Numbered from the stretch's first letter, positions 9,763-21,685 are shown. The stretch: 64,000 nucleotides of DNA from Piromyces finnis (GCA_002104945.1 MCFH01000014.1:839001-903000), one strand, 5' to 3'. Translations and numbers: made by a program. Notes: a model not told the origin generated them from the sequence alone.

Positions 9763-10569
9763 TGATAAATAATGAAATTAATAAATATAAAATTATTATT
9801 ATACCTGATTTTTAAGTTAACCCTAAAAGTAACTTAAAACAAGTTATAGTTTAATTAAGTACTTTACCAAAATTCTTAAATAAAATTAATCCTAAACACT
9901 GCATATGTTTTGATTATTGAAAGAAAATAATAAACTTTAATTAATCGAGATCAAAATATATAACTTTTGTTAAATTAATTGTTAAATTAAATGTTTAATA
10001 ACTTCGTTAGTAAATTACACTTTAAAAGTAAACAAATATAATAATTCATGTTATAAAATAATATAATTAAACACTTTTATTAAAATACTAAAAATAATTA
10101 TTACTTTAATTAATTGTAAAATAAACAACTTTTTATATTCTTTAACTTTTAATTATTTCTTTTATTGTTATTTCTAATCACTTTTATTATTTTTATTGTA
10201 AATAGTTATTAATTTTATTGTTTTAATGTAAATAGTTTAAATTTAAAAGAAAATATAAATACATGTAAATATTCTTATTTTAATCATTATTATTATTATT
10301 AATAAAGAAATATTATATAGTTAGATTAATATTTTATAATTTTAATAATCACTTTTATACTTAAATAAATAAAATTTTAAATATTTAAATATTAGAAAAA
10401 CAAGTCTAATAAAACAATTTAGTGTTTTAACAAAACAATTTTATTAATTTTTATAAAAACGATTTTAAATCTTAATCAATATAACTTATATAGTTATAAC
10501 AAAAGATATAATATAATAATCACTTTTTGAAGTAAAATTCAAAATTAAGATTATTATCAAATTATATCA
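9763..10569 (+). repeat. 3' LTR of element 1 (family A)
   Basis: Matches the 5' LTR, with one 9 bp insertion near 10185 and a few substitutions. A purine-rich tract (AAGGCCGAGAAAC, 9750-9762) immediately precedes it and is the likely plus-strand primer. TTTT follows, then LTR C. Confidence 0.95.
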
Positions 10570-10573
10570 TTTT

Positions 10574-11069
10574 TGATAAAGAATGAAATTTATAAATAAT
10601 GAATTAATAGAATAGCTGATTTTAAAATTATATAAACTTAATATAAATTAAAATAATAGTAAATAATCAAAATAATATAAAATATAAATGTTTAATTAAA
10701 TTTTAAAAATGTAAAATATAAACAACTTTTGTTTATAAACAAACTTAAATGTAATTATTTATTATAAATAGAAATAGAAAATATTATTTTTAAAGATTGT
10801 TACTAATTAGCCAGGAAAATTAGAATATTTTAAAATTATAATAAATTAATATATTTTTTTTTATAATACATAGCGAGATGTATTATACATTTATTTTAAA
10901 TAAATAAACTAATATTATAAAACAAGATGTATTTTTTAAAACTTTAAATTATATTTAATAATTATATAAACTTGTAGAATGAGCAAGTAAAAAATAAATC
11001 ATTCAATTACACACAAATATACCACTTTCTAAGCTTATTTAGGATTAAGGTATATTTGAACGTGTGTCA
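10574..11069 (+). mobile_element. C-family solo LTR (copy 1)
   Basis: Starts TGATAAAGAATG and ends CGTGTGTCA. It is about 496 bp and nearly identical to the adjacent copy 2. It is separated from LTR A before it and LTR C after it by TTTT. Its 5' end resembles LTR A, suggesting a related gypsy family. Confidence 0.9.
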
Positions 11070-11073
11070 TTTT

Positions 11074-11566
11074 TGATAAAGAATGAAATTTATAAATAAT
11101 GAATTAATAGAATAGCTGATTTTAAGATTATATAAACTTAATATAAATTAAAATAATAGTAAATAATCAAAATAATATAAAATATAAATGTTTAATTAAA
11201 TTTTAAAAATGTAAAATATAAACAACTTTTGTTTATAAACAAACTTAAATGTAATTATTTATTATAAATAGAAATAGAAAATATTATTTTTAAAGATTGT
11301 TACTAATTAGCCAGAAAAATTAGAATATTTTAAAATTATAATAAATTAATATATTTTTTTTTATAATGCATAGCGAGATGTATTATATATTTATTTTAAA
11401 TAAATAAACTAATATTATAAAACAAGATGTGTTTTTAAAACTTTAAATTATATTTAATAATTATATAAACTTGTAGAATGAGCAAGAAAAATAAATCATT
11501 CAATTACACACAAATATACCACTTTCTAAGCTTATTTAGAATTAAGGTATATTTGAACGTGTGCCA
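11074..11566 (+). mobile_element. C-family solo LTR (copy 2)
   Basis: Tandem neighbour of copy 1 in the same orientation, with a 4-base TTTT spacer. It ends CGTGTGCCA and is followed by TTT and LTR A. Differences from copy 1 are few substitutions and 1-2 base indels, so these are two insertions or a local duplication of similar age. Confidence 0.9.
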
Positions 11567-11569
11567 TTT

Positions 11570-12380
11570 TGGCAAATAATGAAATTAATAAATATAAAAT
11601 TATTATTAAACCTGATTTTTAAGTTAACCCTAAAAGTAACTTAAAACAAATTATAGTTTAATTAAGTACTTTACCAAAATTCTTAAATAAAATTAATCCT
11701 AAACACTGCATATATTTTGATTATTGAAAGAAAATAATAAACTTTAATTAATCGAGATCAAAATATATAACTCTTGTTAAATTAATTATTAAATTAAATA
11801 TTTAATAACTTCGTTAGTAAATTACACTTTAAAAGTAAACAAATATAATAATTCATGTTATAAAATAATATAATTAAACACCTTTATTAAAACATTAAAA
11901 ATAATTATTACTTTAATTAATTGTAAAATAAACAACTTTTTATATTCTTTAACTTTTAATTATTACTTTTATTGTTATTTCTAATTACTTTTATTATTTT
12001 TATTGTAAATAGTTATTAATTTTATTGTTTTAATGTAAATAGTTTAAATTCAAAAGAAAATATAAATACATGTAAATATTCTTATTTTAATCATTATTAT
12101 TATTATTAATAAAGAAATATTATATAGTTAGATTAATATTTTATAATTTTAATAATCACTTTTATACTTAAATAAATAAAATTTTAAATATTTAAATATT
12201 AGAAAAACAAGTGTTTCTAATAAAACAATTTAGTGTTTTAACAAAACAATTTTATTAATTTTTATAAAAACGATCTTAAATCTTAATCAATATAACTTAT
12301 ATAGTTATAACAAAAGATATAATATAATAATCACTTTTTGAAGTAAAATTCAAAATTAAGATTATTATCAAATTATATCA
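11570..12380 (+). mobile_element. A-family solo LTR
   Basis: Begins TGGCAAATAATG, a variant of the family start TGATAAATAATG, and ends AATTATATCA. About 811 bp. It carries a GTGTTTCTAATAAAAC variant that both LTRs of element 1 lack, so it derives from a different element. It is followed by CTTTT and LTR L. Confidence 0.9.
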
Positions 12381-12385
12381 CTTTT

Positions 12386-14195
12386 TGTGTAATAATTCCA
12401 TTATAAATTATTATATAATAGAATTATTAACTACAATGTGAAGATATTAACTGGATTTAAAACAAATTCAGATAATATCTATAATTAATTAAACATAATA
12501 ATTATAATTAAATAATTTCAATGATTATTTTAAAACACCTTTAAAAGTCACCTTTTAAATTTTGATTCAGTGAAAGGGTTATGATTTCAAAAATTTAATA
12601 TCAATACACTATAACCCTTAAACAAAAATAAACAAACACGAAACAAGGCGTAACTCGCCAGAAACGATCGCTACGGCTGTAAGTGATACGGCTGTGAAAC
12701 CAGGTTTATTAGAAAGCTTAAGGGAAAAGCTATATTTTGGTACAATCGCGGTCCTTCTAACTGGTCATTTAAGGAAGACATGATCATTTGAAGATTTTAA
12801 TAAGTAAATTAAAATTAATATGATATCAAGTATGAATCATAGACATTTCTTATGACTTGACGAAAATTAAAAAGATATCAATAGAAATTCTAATTATATT
12901 AATTTAATTAATGATAGTGACTGTTACTAAAAATAGAACTAAACCATTTAGGTGTAACAGTTAACATTTATAAATTAAATAATTTTAATTATTATAAAAT
13001 AGGTTAATGGATCAAGTGTTTAAATGATTAATCATATGTTTATTTTATTTTATGTCATGACAAAACAAACAAACAAACAAACAAACAATCTTATTATATT
13101 ATTAACATATTACATGTAATACTTTATTTTTATCAATTTAATAATCTGAACAAAGAATATAAAATAGAATGAATTGAATTTGATTTTAATTCTTTGTAAA
13201 GATTATAGTTATAATCTTAATTATATAGTTATTAAATATATTATCATTTATATTATTATTAATAAATAAATAAAATTTTATAAAAAAGTTATTCTAAAGA
13301 ATAAATATTAATTTTTCATTTGGAAGTTTAAAGGGTTATTTTATATTTAAATTTAATTTCTTAAAAAACATATTTACTATATAATTGATAACATTCTGAC
13401 CTGGCCGCATAACCAAATCCAAAAACTTAACATACAATTTATTGATAAATTGAGAATAAAAAGAAAATAAATATTAATACTTATCTTTAAGTTCGAGTTT
13501 ATTATAAGAGTAGAAATAATTTTACACTTTAATAAGTTAATATGTTTTATTATAACTAAGTTAAGTAAAATAAAATTAAAAAACACTTTTATTATTATAA
13601 TTTTTTTTTTATAATAATAACTCTTGATTCCTTAGAAGAGAATCAAGAGTCTTTATTTATATTATTTAATAAATTTAAAGTTTAAATTAAAATTTTATCT
13701 AATCTTAACAAAATAATTTTTTGTTTAGGAAAAGATTAGAAGAAAAACCTAAACAAAGTTCGATCAACATTCTATACATATTGATCATCGTATATTTTAA
13801 GTAAAACCAATTATTTTAGAAATTGGAAAAAACCTTAAAATATCGATTCCTAAACAATGAATAATTATTTTAAAGTAATTAATTAAATAAATAATTAAAT
13901 ATATATATATTTGATAAAAATATAAAGTTAAATAAAAGTAATTAATTAAATTAATTAATTAAATGCATAAATATAATTAATAAAAATATTAAATAAAATA
14001 TTAATGAATAATATAATTAAATGGCTAAATGTAATTTAAGATATTAAAATTAAGTGAAAATAAATAATTAAAATAAATTTAAATGAGAATAATTATTTAA
14101 ATAAACTAATATTAATAACATTAATTAATGATTAATAATTAATGATTTTAACTAAGAAATATTAATTATGTATCAAATAATTATTATTTCTTACA
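12386..14195 (-). mobile_element. L-family solo LTR (minus strand) split by a D LTR
   Basis: Reverse-strand match to the L copies at 38112-38977 and 55443-56230. On the minus strand it starts TGTAAGAAATAATAATT (right end at 14195) and ends ATTATTACA near 12388. It carries the family's two conserved inverted repeats, at 13620-13650 (11 bp perfect stem) and 13724-13755 (GTTTAGG with CCTAAAC). LTR D is inserted at 12437-13432 with a 5 bp target duplication. Confidence 0.75.
12437..13432 (+). mobile_element. D-family solo LTR (complete) with TACAA target duplication
   Basis: Begins TGTGAAGATATTAACTGG and ends ACTTAACA, 996 bp. It is flanked by TACAA on both sides (12432-12436 and 13433-13437), so it is a clean insertion into LTR L. 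A G+C-richer patch (about 12640-12780) holds GGCGTAACTCGCC and the repeated ACGGCTGT. A 9 bp stem, ACAAAGAAT (13150) with ATTCTTTGT (13189), encloses TATAAAATAG. A (CAAA)n microsatellite is near 13064-13086. The near-twin is at 47683-48674. Confidence 0.93.
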
Positions 14196-14198
14196 TTT

Positions 14199-14964
14199 TG
14201 ATACAAGATGCATAGAAAAATATAATATTTTAAATATTTTATGAATAATATCTAATCCTTTTATAAATTGTATATCAATTACTAGTGTTAATAATAATTA
14301 AACTATATTAGTATAAATTATTATGACGTAAATGTTACACATATATTAGAATAATTAATTACACAAGAAATGAAAAGATATAAAAATAGTGATAAAGAAC
14401 AAAATATAAGAAGAGAACTTTTCATTTATAAATAATATTTGATATTTTAGTTTTAAGTATAAGTTCTATTTTATTTTATTTTAGTTACAGTTTATTTTAG
14501 TTTAGTTTTAGGTCACTAATTACGTATTTAGTATTTATTATATTTAATTCAGTTTAAAATATTAATTATAAAAGAAAAGAATAATTATTGTTTATTTTTA
14601 TTATTTCAAAAAGTTATATTTTATTATTAATAAGAATTTTATCAACATATTTTTATATTTACATTTTATATTTAAGTATTTATATTTATTAAACAATAAC
14701 TTTCGATTCTACTAGTATTGAATGTTATTAATGTTATAATCATAATAATAATAATAATTAAATAAAGAAACTTTAAACCAAAATCTATTTAATTATATTA
14801 TTATAAAATTTATTATTTTTATTATTTGTTTTTATTATTTATTTTTATTATTATAAAATAGAAATAAATACAATATTATCTAATATATTATTCAACTCTC
14901 ATTCCCTATTGCTAACGTTCACAATTATATTTTATTTATGGTGTTTTTGAAATATATTGCATCA
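14199..14964 (+). mobile_element. Putative U-family solo LTR
   Basis: Bounded by TGATACAAGATGC and TATTGCATCA (imperfect inverted ends) and by TTT and TTTT spacers on the two sides, as for its LTR neighbours. I found no second copy, so the call rests on ends and context. Confidence 0.55.
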
Positions 14965-14968
14965 TTTT

Positions 14969-16023
14969 TGATACGCTACTCACATAAAAACATAATAAAA
15001 AAACTAGCTGAATAAACACGACTTAACCCATAGTAACTTATAATAAAAAAATAAACGATAATAACCCTTAAAAATGAATGAATAATAATTTTATGAAAAT
15101 ATAACCCTTTTATAAATAAATAATATTCTCTTTATTATATAATAAATTCTGAGTAAAAACGACCTAATAGTGATAATAATAAAATAAATTATTAAATAAA
15201 ATAAATTATTAAATAAAATAAAACGACTTAATCCAATAATGTACTAAAATAATAAAATAATAATAAATAAATAAAAATGAATAAATAAACTAAAAATAAA
15301 ATGGTATACATCAAATTATTAATTCTAGTGTTTATCCAAGTGTTCTTTAGAAATTCTCTTAAACTTATAAATTAATAAATAGCTAATTGAGTAATTATTA
15401 CTAAAATGATAAACTTAAAACCTGGAAATAGAACAATAATAACAATTCCAAAGATAAAATACAGAACTCTTTTATGTTTCTGTATAAAATGAATGTTTAT
15501 AATAATTGATACTTTTAATATTTTAATTTTGTTAAATTTTTATTTTAATTTTAAATTTTAATTATTTTATTCAAGGTATTATACATTTAATGATAGTCAA
15601 TGATAATTTATAATAATTTTTCTAAATTTAAACATTTTGAAGTAATAAAAAAATCAAATAAGTAATATTCTATAATATTTTATAATACTAAGACATAATT
15701 TTAATTTATTCTTTTAATTTTAATAAATAATAACAATAGTAATAATAATACATGTAATAAACGAAAATGTATAAAAGGAAGATAAAATTCTTCTTTATAA
15801 AAAAGGGCGGACAATAAATAGATAATAAATAAATTATAAAATATAATAAAGATTTAATTTAAAAACATAATAAGAGTTTATTTTCGAGTTTTGAGTGATT
15901 TATTTGTTAATTATAAAACATATTTTTATTTTATTTTAAATTTATTGTTTCATCATAATAATATAGAATTTATTATTTATTAAAAACATTATATTATTCA
16001 AAAATATATCGGTCAACGCATCA
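14969..16023 (+). mobile_element. G-family solo LTR (copy 1)
   Basis: Starts TGATACGCTACTCAC and ends GTCAACGCATCA, about 1055 bp. It matches the copy at 52124-53248, which lies 15 bp upstream of the second tRNA-Gly. A TATA-like TATAAAAGG lies near 15770, before a GAAG...CTTC imperfect hairpin. Spacer TTTT before, TTT after. Confidence 0.9.
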
Positions 16024-16026
16024 TTT

Positions 16027-16836
16027 TAATAAATAATGAAATTAATAAATATAAAATTATTATTAAACCTGATTTTTAAGTTAACCTAAAAGTAACTTAA
16101 AATAAATTATAGTTTAATTAAGTACTTTACCAAAATTCTAAAATGAAATTAATCCTAAACACTGCATATATTTTGATTATTGAAAGAAAATAATAAACTT
16201 TAATTAATCGAGATCAAAATATATAACTTTTGTTAAATTAATTGTTAAATTAAATATTTAATAACTTCGTTAGTAAATTACACTTTAAAAGTAAACAAAT
16301 ATAATAATTCATGTTATAAAATAATATAATTAAACACCTTTATTAAAACATTAAAAATAATTATTACTTTAATTAATTGTAAAATAAACAACTTTTTATA
16401 TTCTTTAACTTTTAATTATTTCTTTCATTGTTATTTCTAATTACTTTTATTACTTTTATTGTAAATAGTTATTAATTTTATTGTTTTAATGTAAATAGTT
16501 AAATCTAAAAGAAAATATAAATACATGTAAATATTCTCATTTTAATCATTATTATTATTATTAATAAAGAAATATTATATAGTTTAGTTAATATTTTTGT
16601 AATTTTAATAATCACTTTTATACTTAAATAAATAAAATTTTAAATATTTAAATATTAGAAAAACGAGTGTTTCTAATAAAACAATTTAGTGTCTTAATAA
16701 AACAATTTTATTAATTTTTATAAAAACAATTTTAATTTCTAATCCATATAACTTATATAGTTATACTCAAGGATATAATATAATAATCACTTTTTGAAGT
16801 AAAATTCAAAATTAAGATTATTATCAAATTATATCA
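16027..16836 (+). mobile_element. A-family solo LTR
   Basis: Begins TAATAAATAATG (family TG start mutated to TA) and ends AATTATATCA. About 810 bp and more diverged from element 1 than the copy at 11570, consistent with greater age further from the tRNA. Confidence 0.88.
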
Positions 16837-16843
16837 CTTTGAT

Positions 16844-17083
16844 TGTCAACAACTCTTTAAATACTAAACTAAGACAAGACTGAAACAACACTAAAAATGG
16901 AGTTTATTATAAAATATAATAAAGAAAAATACTTAAATAATTTAGACACTTAGAGACGAAAAGGGTTAAAAATGTTTTTTAAGAATTCTTTTTTTTTTTT
17001 TTTTTTTGTTATAATTTTTTATTTGTTATTTCTTTATATAAAATTTTTATAATAAAGAAATAATTAATTATCAAAAAGAAAAT
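16844..17083 (+). mobile_element. H-family LTR fragment
   Basis: TGTCAACAACTCTTTAAA and the following roughly 160 bp match the repeat starting near 63477. A long T run lies at about 16989-17008. The 3' end is not resolved, because the F-family LTR begins at 17084. Confidence 0.6.
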
Positions 17084-17754
17084 TGATAAATAATTAAATT
17101 TATAAATTATGAATTTATAATAATAATAATAATAATAATATCATGAATATTAGTGGATTCATGATAATTTATTTAAATAATGTTTTATTCATTTAATTAA
17201 TTAGGAGTAATAATTTTATAAAACATTATTAAACAATATTTTTAGAGATATTTATTAATTATAATTATTAAAATTTTATATTTATTAAAGTTTAAATAAT
17301 ATCTCTTTGTTCATTTGATGTGGAAGGAAATTTAAATAAATGAAATAGTTAGTCATTCCTCCCTCAAATAATTGAAATGACTTAAGCAATTAAATAAAGA
17401 AAAGTCATAAGCTTAAAGTCATTATATAAATATTTAATATATTTTAATTTATAGAATAGTTAATTATATTAAAATTGAAATCATGTATTTTATAATTAAT
17501 GTAACTTTATTAAATAGATTAATTATTTATTAATTGATTTAAAAATTATAAATACTCGAATTTAATTCAACAATTGAACTTTTCGAGAAATCATTAAGTT
17601 TGATAACTCTATTTAGTGAATTAATAAAATATTTGATTAATAAGATGTATTAATAAATAAAAGTATTATAATAAAACATAATTTATATTAAATTAATAAG
17701 TAGGGTTAGGGCATTCTGACCTAACTTACCTAAATTCATCTTAGATCCTTAACA

Positions 17755-17788
<34 letters not shown>

Positions 17789-17856
17789 CACAGATAGTTA
17801 AAAATTAAAATATTTAACATGTATAAAATTATTAAATTAAAAATTATAAATGTAAA

Positions 17857-17887
<31 letters not shown>

Positions 17888-18361
17888 TAAATTAAATAGT
17901 TTATATTTGTTTATATTTATACTTTAAAATAATAATAATTTTGTATAAATAGTGATAGAATTTCTTTATTTTAAAAGATGTTCCTAATAATCCATAAAAA
18001 TTAGATATAGTTATATTAAATTTATATATTATGGTTACTAATTATCCAAGAGAGAAAAATTAGATATTTATACTTAATAAAACAATATTTATTTTACAAC
18101 ATTTATAATACATACTAGATGTATTAAATTTTAATTATTTAATAATACTAGAATTATTAAATAATATGATAATATAATAATTTTATAATTAAATAAAATA
18201 AAATTTTATATTAAAAACTAACTAACACTTGCAAATGAACAAGTATAAAAATCATTTATTCTATTTTTATTTTCCTTATTTTTATTTATAAATTTTTAGA
18301 TACAGATACTATCACTTTCTATAGTAAAATATAGAATTAAGATAATATCCTCCTCGTATCA
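17084..18361 (+). mobile_element. F-family solo LTR split by a K LTR
   Basis: Starts TGATAAATAATTAAATT and ends CCTCGTATCA. The AAT microsatellite is interrupted by K (17139-17754) and resumes at 17755. The 3' two thirds match F copies at 37027-37602 (minus strand) and a fragment at 49701. A TATA-like GTATAAATAG is near 17943. TTTTT separates it from LTR Q. Confidence 0.8.
17139..17754 (+). mobile_element. K-family solo LTR (copy 1)
   Basis: Starts TATCATGAATATTAG (family TGTCATG) and ends TCCTTAACA. CATTCTGACCT is at 17712-17722. A stem-loop, CTCGAA (17555) with TTCGAG (17582), follows TATAAATA. The flanking AATAA repeats could be a target duplication but lie in an AAT microsatellite. Other copies are at 26610 and 54825. 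Confidence 0.85.
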
Positions 18362-18366
18362 TTTTT

Positions 18367-19630
18367 TGATAAATAATAATTATAAATATATTATAAATTT
18401 GATATTAGTAGAATATTTGTAAAGAATAGAAGACGATTAAAAAATAAATTAAATATTCAAATAAACAATTTAAAAATCAAATTTATATTTCAAAAATTAT
18501 AAAACACTTTTAAAAAATAATTAAAAGATCACTTGGAAAAATTTAATATTGAAAAGGGTTAAGGATCACAGAAATTTAATTTTCAATAAATTAACCCTTG
18601 AGAAGAAAATGCACTATACGAAACTAGTGATAACTTCTGAATCTCGTGTCCTATTTTCCTTTTCTAGAGAATTCAAATCAATTTTATTAGAAAGTACTAG
18701 TTGAGATCTATATTCTCACAAATTTTCAGCTAATTTAGACCACTAGTTCTTGAGATATAGCTATTTAAAGAATTAATTAGTTCCAATTAATATATAATAA
18801 TATATATTAAAATAATTAATATTAATTTATATAATTAAAGTCATTATTCAAGTCATCCAACTTTCTATAAATAATTCAATTTAAAAATTCTCCATTATTA
18901 TTAAATAAGGTTAGATAATAAATATTCTTGATTACAAACCTAATCAATTATAAAAATTAATTAATAATTTTTCAAATAATTTTGATTAATAACCTCAATC
19001 ATAATCAAACCAAAAAGCCTTTGGATCAAAAATCATTAGTTATAATTATTAATTAATTAATCATGAGAATATATAATTAGTATCAGTAATTGCTATTCTC
19101 AATTTATAATATTAAATATTTACAATTTAAAATGGTTAAAACAATACTTTTATTTTAAAAGTAATTTAAAAGATTAATCTTAAGATCTATCATATGAATT
19201 CATATTATTAATATCAATATCAATTATTAATATTTAATTTAAAATTATTTTATTTTTATCTTTATTATTAATATCAATATTAATATCAATGTAATTTTAT
19301 TATATGTAAGAAAAAAATATTTAAACAAAGAATTGAAATCAATTTTGAAATTCTTTGTAAGATTATTAATTATTAATTATAATATAACTTAATAAATATT
19401 ATCTTAATAAATAAATAATTAATAAACAAATTTCATAATTAAATTATATTAAAATTTTTATTTTACATATAAAAACCTATTTAATTTTTAAATTAGTATT
19501 ACTTAAATTCTTTAATAAGTTTTAAAGAAAAGATTTAATAATAAATAAGTTTAATATTTTATTGGTAAATTAAGTTATATTATATAAAACATTCTGACCA
19601 AGTTATATATCAACCCTAGCCCACTTTACA
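18367..19630 (+). mobile_element. Q-family LTR
   Basis: Starts TGATAAATAATAATT. The body (AATAGAAGACGATTAAAA near 18424) is repeated at about 28530 and 48680. A 10 bp stem, ACAAAGAATT (19325) with AATTCTTTGT (19349), and CATTCTGACC at 19590-19599 mark the 3' half. The 3' border, close to LTR N at 19636, is approximate. Confidence 0.7.
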
Positions 19631-19635
19631 ATATT

Positions 19636-20663
19636 TGTCACGAATACTAGTGAAATCTACAATTTCAAGATCACTTGAAATTGTGAAATTACTTATAAAA
19701 TTTCAATATCAATAATATCTTATTTCCAAATAAATTATAAAATTATATTAAGTAATATTTAAAAAATTTAGAAAAAGTTAAGATATGACCTTAACCCTTA
19801 ATAAATTTTATAACAAATAACTTTAACCCTTATCGTCAAAATTAAATAAGGAAAAACATGCGTATCTCCTTAACGAATGGCGATTTTTGGGAAATTATGG
19901 TTGGGAAATTATGGTCTCGTTAGAAAGCCACACTCGAGATAAACAACATATCTTAAAATCAGGTCAATATCTGCTGGTTTACGAGATATTCCAATTTAAA
20001 GATATTTTGTTAGTAATGATTAATTGTTTATTCAGAGAATGATCACCCCTGATGTATTGAACATAAATCATTCACCCAAAAGGATATAAATTATTGTTTT
20101 AATTAAATTAAAATTATTTTCCGGAATTAATTAACTTTATTTTATAATAATTATTTCAATAACATATCTTATAATCTTTGAATTAAAAGATTATAATTAT
20201 TAAAATTATATGCAATGAATTATATTATAATTAAGAAATAATTAATATTATGAATATATAAACAATAGTTATTTTTAATAATTAGTAATAAGTCTTAAGC
20301 TTAACCTTAGTATTATAAAATACATTATAAAAAATAATCATGTATTAAAAAGTTATTTTATTATTAAATGTAAAATTACGAATAGTATAAATAGTTTAGA
20401 ATAGTTTTATGAATTAAATCTTTGTAAAGATTATTATCTTATTAATACTTAATAAGTATTACTATTAAATAATCTCATTATTATATATATTCTTTAAATA
20501 AAATAAAAAGAAATTATTTTAACCATAATACATAATTTAATTATTCATTTATAAAACAATTAAGATTATTTTAATAAAACATTTTTTCTAACCTAGTTAT
20601 CTTTAATCTTTTATTTAATTTAATATTTTAATATTAAATTATAAGTTTAGTAAAACTTTTACA
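19636..20663 (+). repeat. 5' LTR of element 2 (family N)
   Basis: Starts TGTCACGAATACTAG and ends AAACTTTTACA. It matches the solo LTR at 53785-54819, which has a clean 5 bp target duplication. It contains a G+C-richer patch near 19857-19990 with GTTAGAAAGCC, a TATA-like GTATAAATAG near 20387 and the hairpin AATCTTTGTAAAGATT at 20417-20432. I did not recognise the primer tRNA downstream. Confidence 0.88.
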
Positions 20664-20726
20664 ATAATCTTTACTGCGTTTTTACCATAACTACCTTAGG
20701 AAAAAACTTAATTTAAAAATTCAAAA

Positions 20727-21500
20727 ATGACTCAACCAACACCTAAACCAGTTCAACAATTTCTAAAGCCTCAAGATTTAGAAGAATTTAAGAAAAATCT
20801 TTGTGGTGGACTAGATAAGTATATTACTCAACAATTGGACAAAAATACCACCTCCTTATTAGAACGTATGGATACCATGTTAAAGGAACTCAAGAGCCGT
20901 GCTACTTATACTGAAACTGAAGAATCTTCTACTAATTATGATGAAGATCATGATGTTATAATGCGCAATAGAACATATCCTATAAAACAAGTACCTGATC
21001 CAGGATTCTTTACTGGTGATACTATTCAGACTGAATTATTCTGCGAACTCTGCCAAGCTACCTTTAAAACTCCACCTAACAACCAGCTCTCTGAAGAAGT
21101 AAAAATTAACTTTGTTGTTGTTAGATTACGTGATTCTGCCAGAATTTGGTACCATATTAAATACAAAGATGGAATTGCTCCTATGACTATGAACGAACTA
21201 TTAAGTGAGTTAAACCAAGCCTTTTCAAATGTTACCAGTACTAAATTAGCCATGATTCAATTAATAGAATTAAGACAAGCTTATGGAAAAGTGAATGATT
21301 ATATTAACAAATTTAGAGATTTAAGTCGTTGCTTAGAAATAGATGACACTAGTCTTTCACTAATATTTTTAAATGGTTTACATCCAAAATATAAGAATGA
21401 AATTAAGAAAGCTGATATCTTACCAAACACTTTAAGTGAAATGGTTACAAAGTGCATAATTTTTGAAAACTCTCTTGCAACCAATAACAAATTAAATATC

Positions 21501-21532
<32 letters not shown>

Positions 21533-21650
21533 TCAACATTACAACAAGAGAAACAATAGAAAATTCAATAAGAATAAAAACCAATATCAAAATTCAAACA
21601 ACAATAATAATTATGTCAATAAAGTTCAAAAAATTAACCCAAAAAACTAG
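20727..21650 (+). CDS. Gag of Ty3/gypsy element 2
   Basis: A 307-residue retrotransposon Gag. Residues about 1-70 include a probable coiled coil (LDKYITQQLDKNTTSLLERM). Residues about 95-255 match the general retrotransposon-gag fold (PDPGFFTGD, ARIWYHIKY, YINKFRDLSRCLE, FLNGLHPKYK). The tail from about 255 is an Asn/Lys/Gln-rich RNA-binding tract without a zinc knuckle. The frame is intact. It ends CCA AAA AAC TAG, forming a slippery site before the stop. It differs clearly from the gag of elements 1 and 5, so it is another family. The start is the first AUG after LTR N and a 63-base leader. Confidence 0.9.
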
Positions 21651-21685
21651 GAAATGAACTCTCAAGAGAGTCTAAGAGAGTTCAT
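21641..21685 (+). promoter_or_regulatory. -1 ribosomal frameshift signal, gag-pol of element 2
   Basis: The slippery A AAA AAC (21641-21647) is in the gag frame, followed at once by the gag stop TAG (21648-21650). A 6-base spacer leads to a perfect 10 bp stem, ATGAACTCTC (21654-21663) with GAGAGTTCAT (21676-21685), with a 12-base loop. The pol frame downstream is -1 relative to gag and open across the region. Confidence 0.9.

Larger units (their letters stand above)
2172..10569 (+). mobile_element. Complete Ty3/gypsy retrotransposon (element 1)
   Basis: The element runs 5' LTR (2172-2969), PBS, an unusually long leader (2970-4938), gag, -1 frameshift, pol (PR-RT-RNase H-IN), purine-rich tract and 3' LTR (9763-10569). 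Both ORFs are open and the LTRs differ by only a few substitutions and one 9 bp indel, so it looks recent and possibly active. It is transcribed away from tRNA-Gly. Domain order RT-RNase H-IN assigns it to Ty3/gypsy (Metaviridae-like). It sits at the tRNA-proximal end of a series of older LTRs. Flanks are T-rich (CTTTT before, TTTT after), so the exact target duplication is ambiguous. Confidence 0.95.

Noticed and set aside
9806-9835. Telomere-like AACCCTAAAA in LTR A
   Set aside because: A single copy in each A LTR with no tandem array. It is part of the LTR sequence.
13377-13586. 69-codon minus-strand ORF
   Set aside because: It runs across the border between LTR D and LTR L, so it cannot be an ancestral gene.
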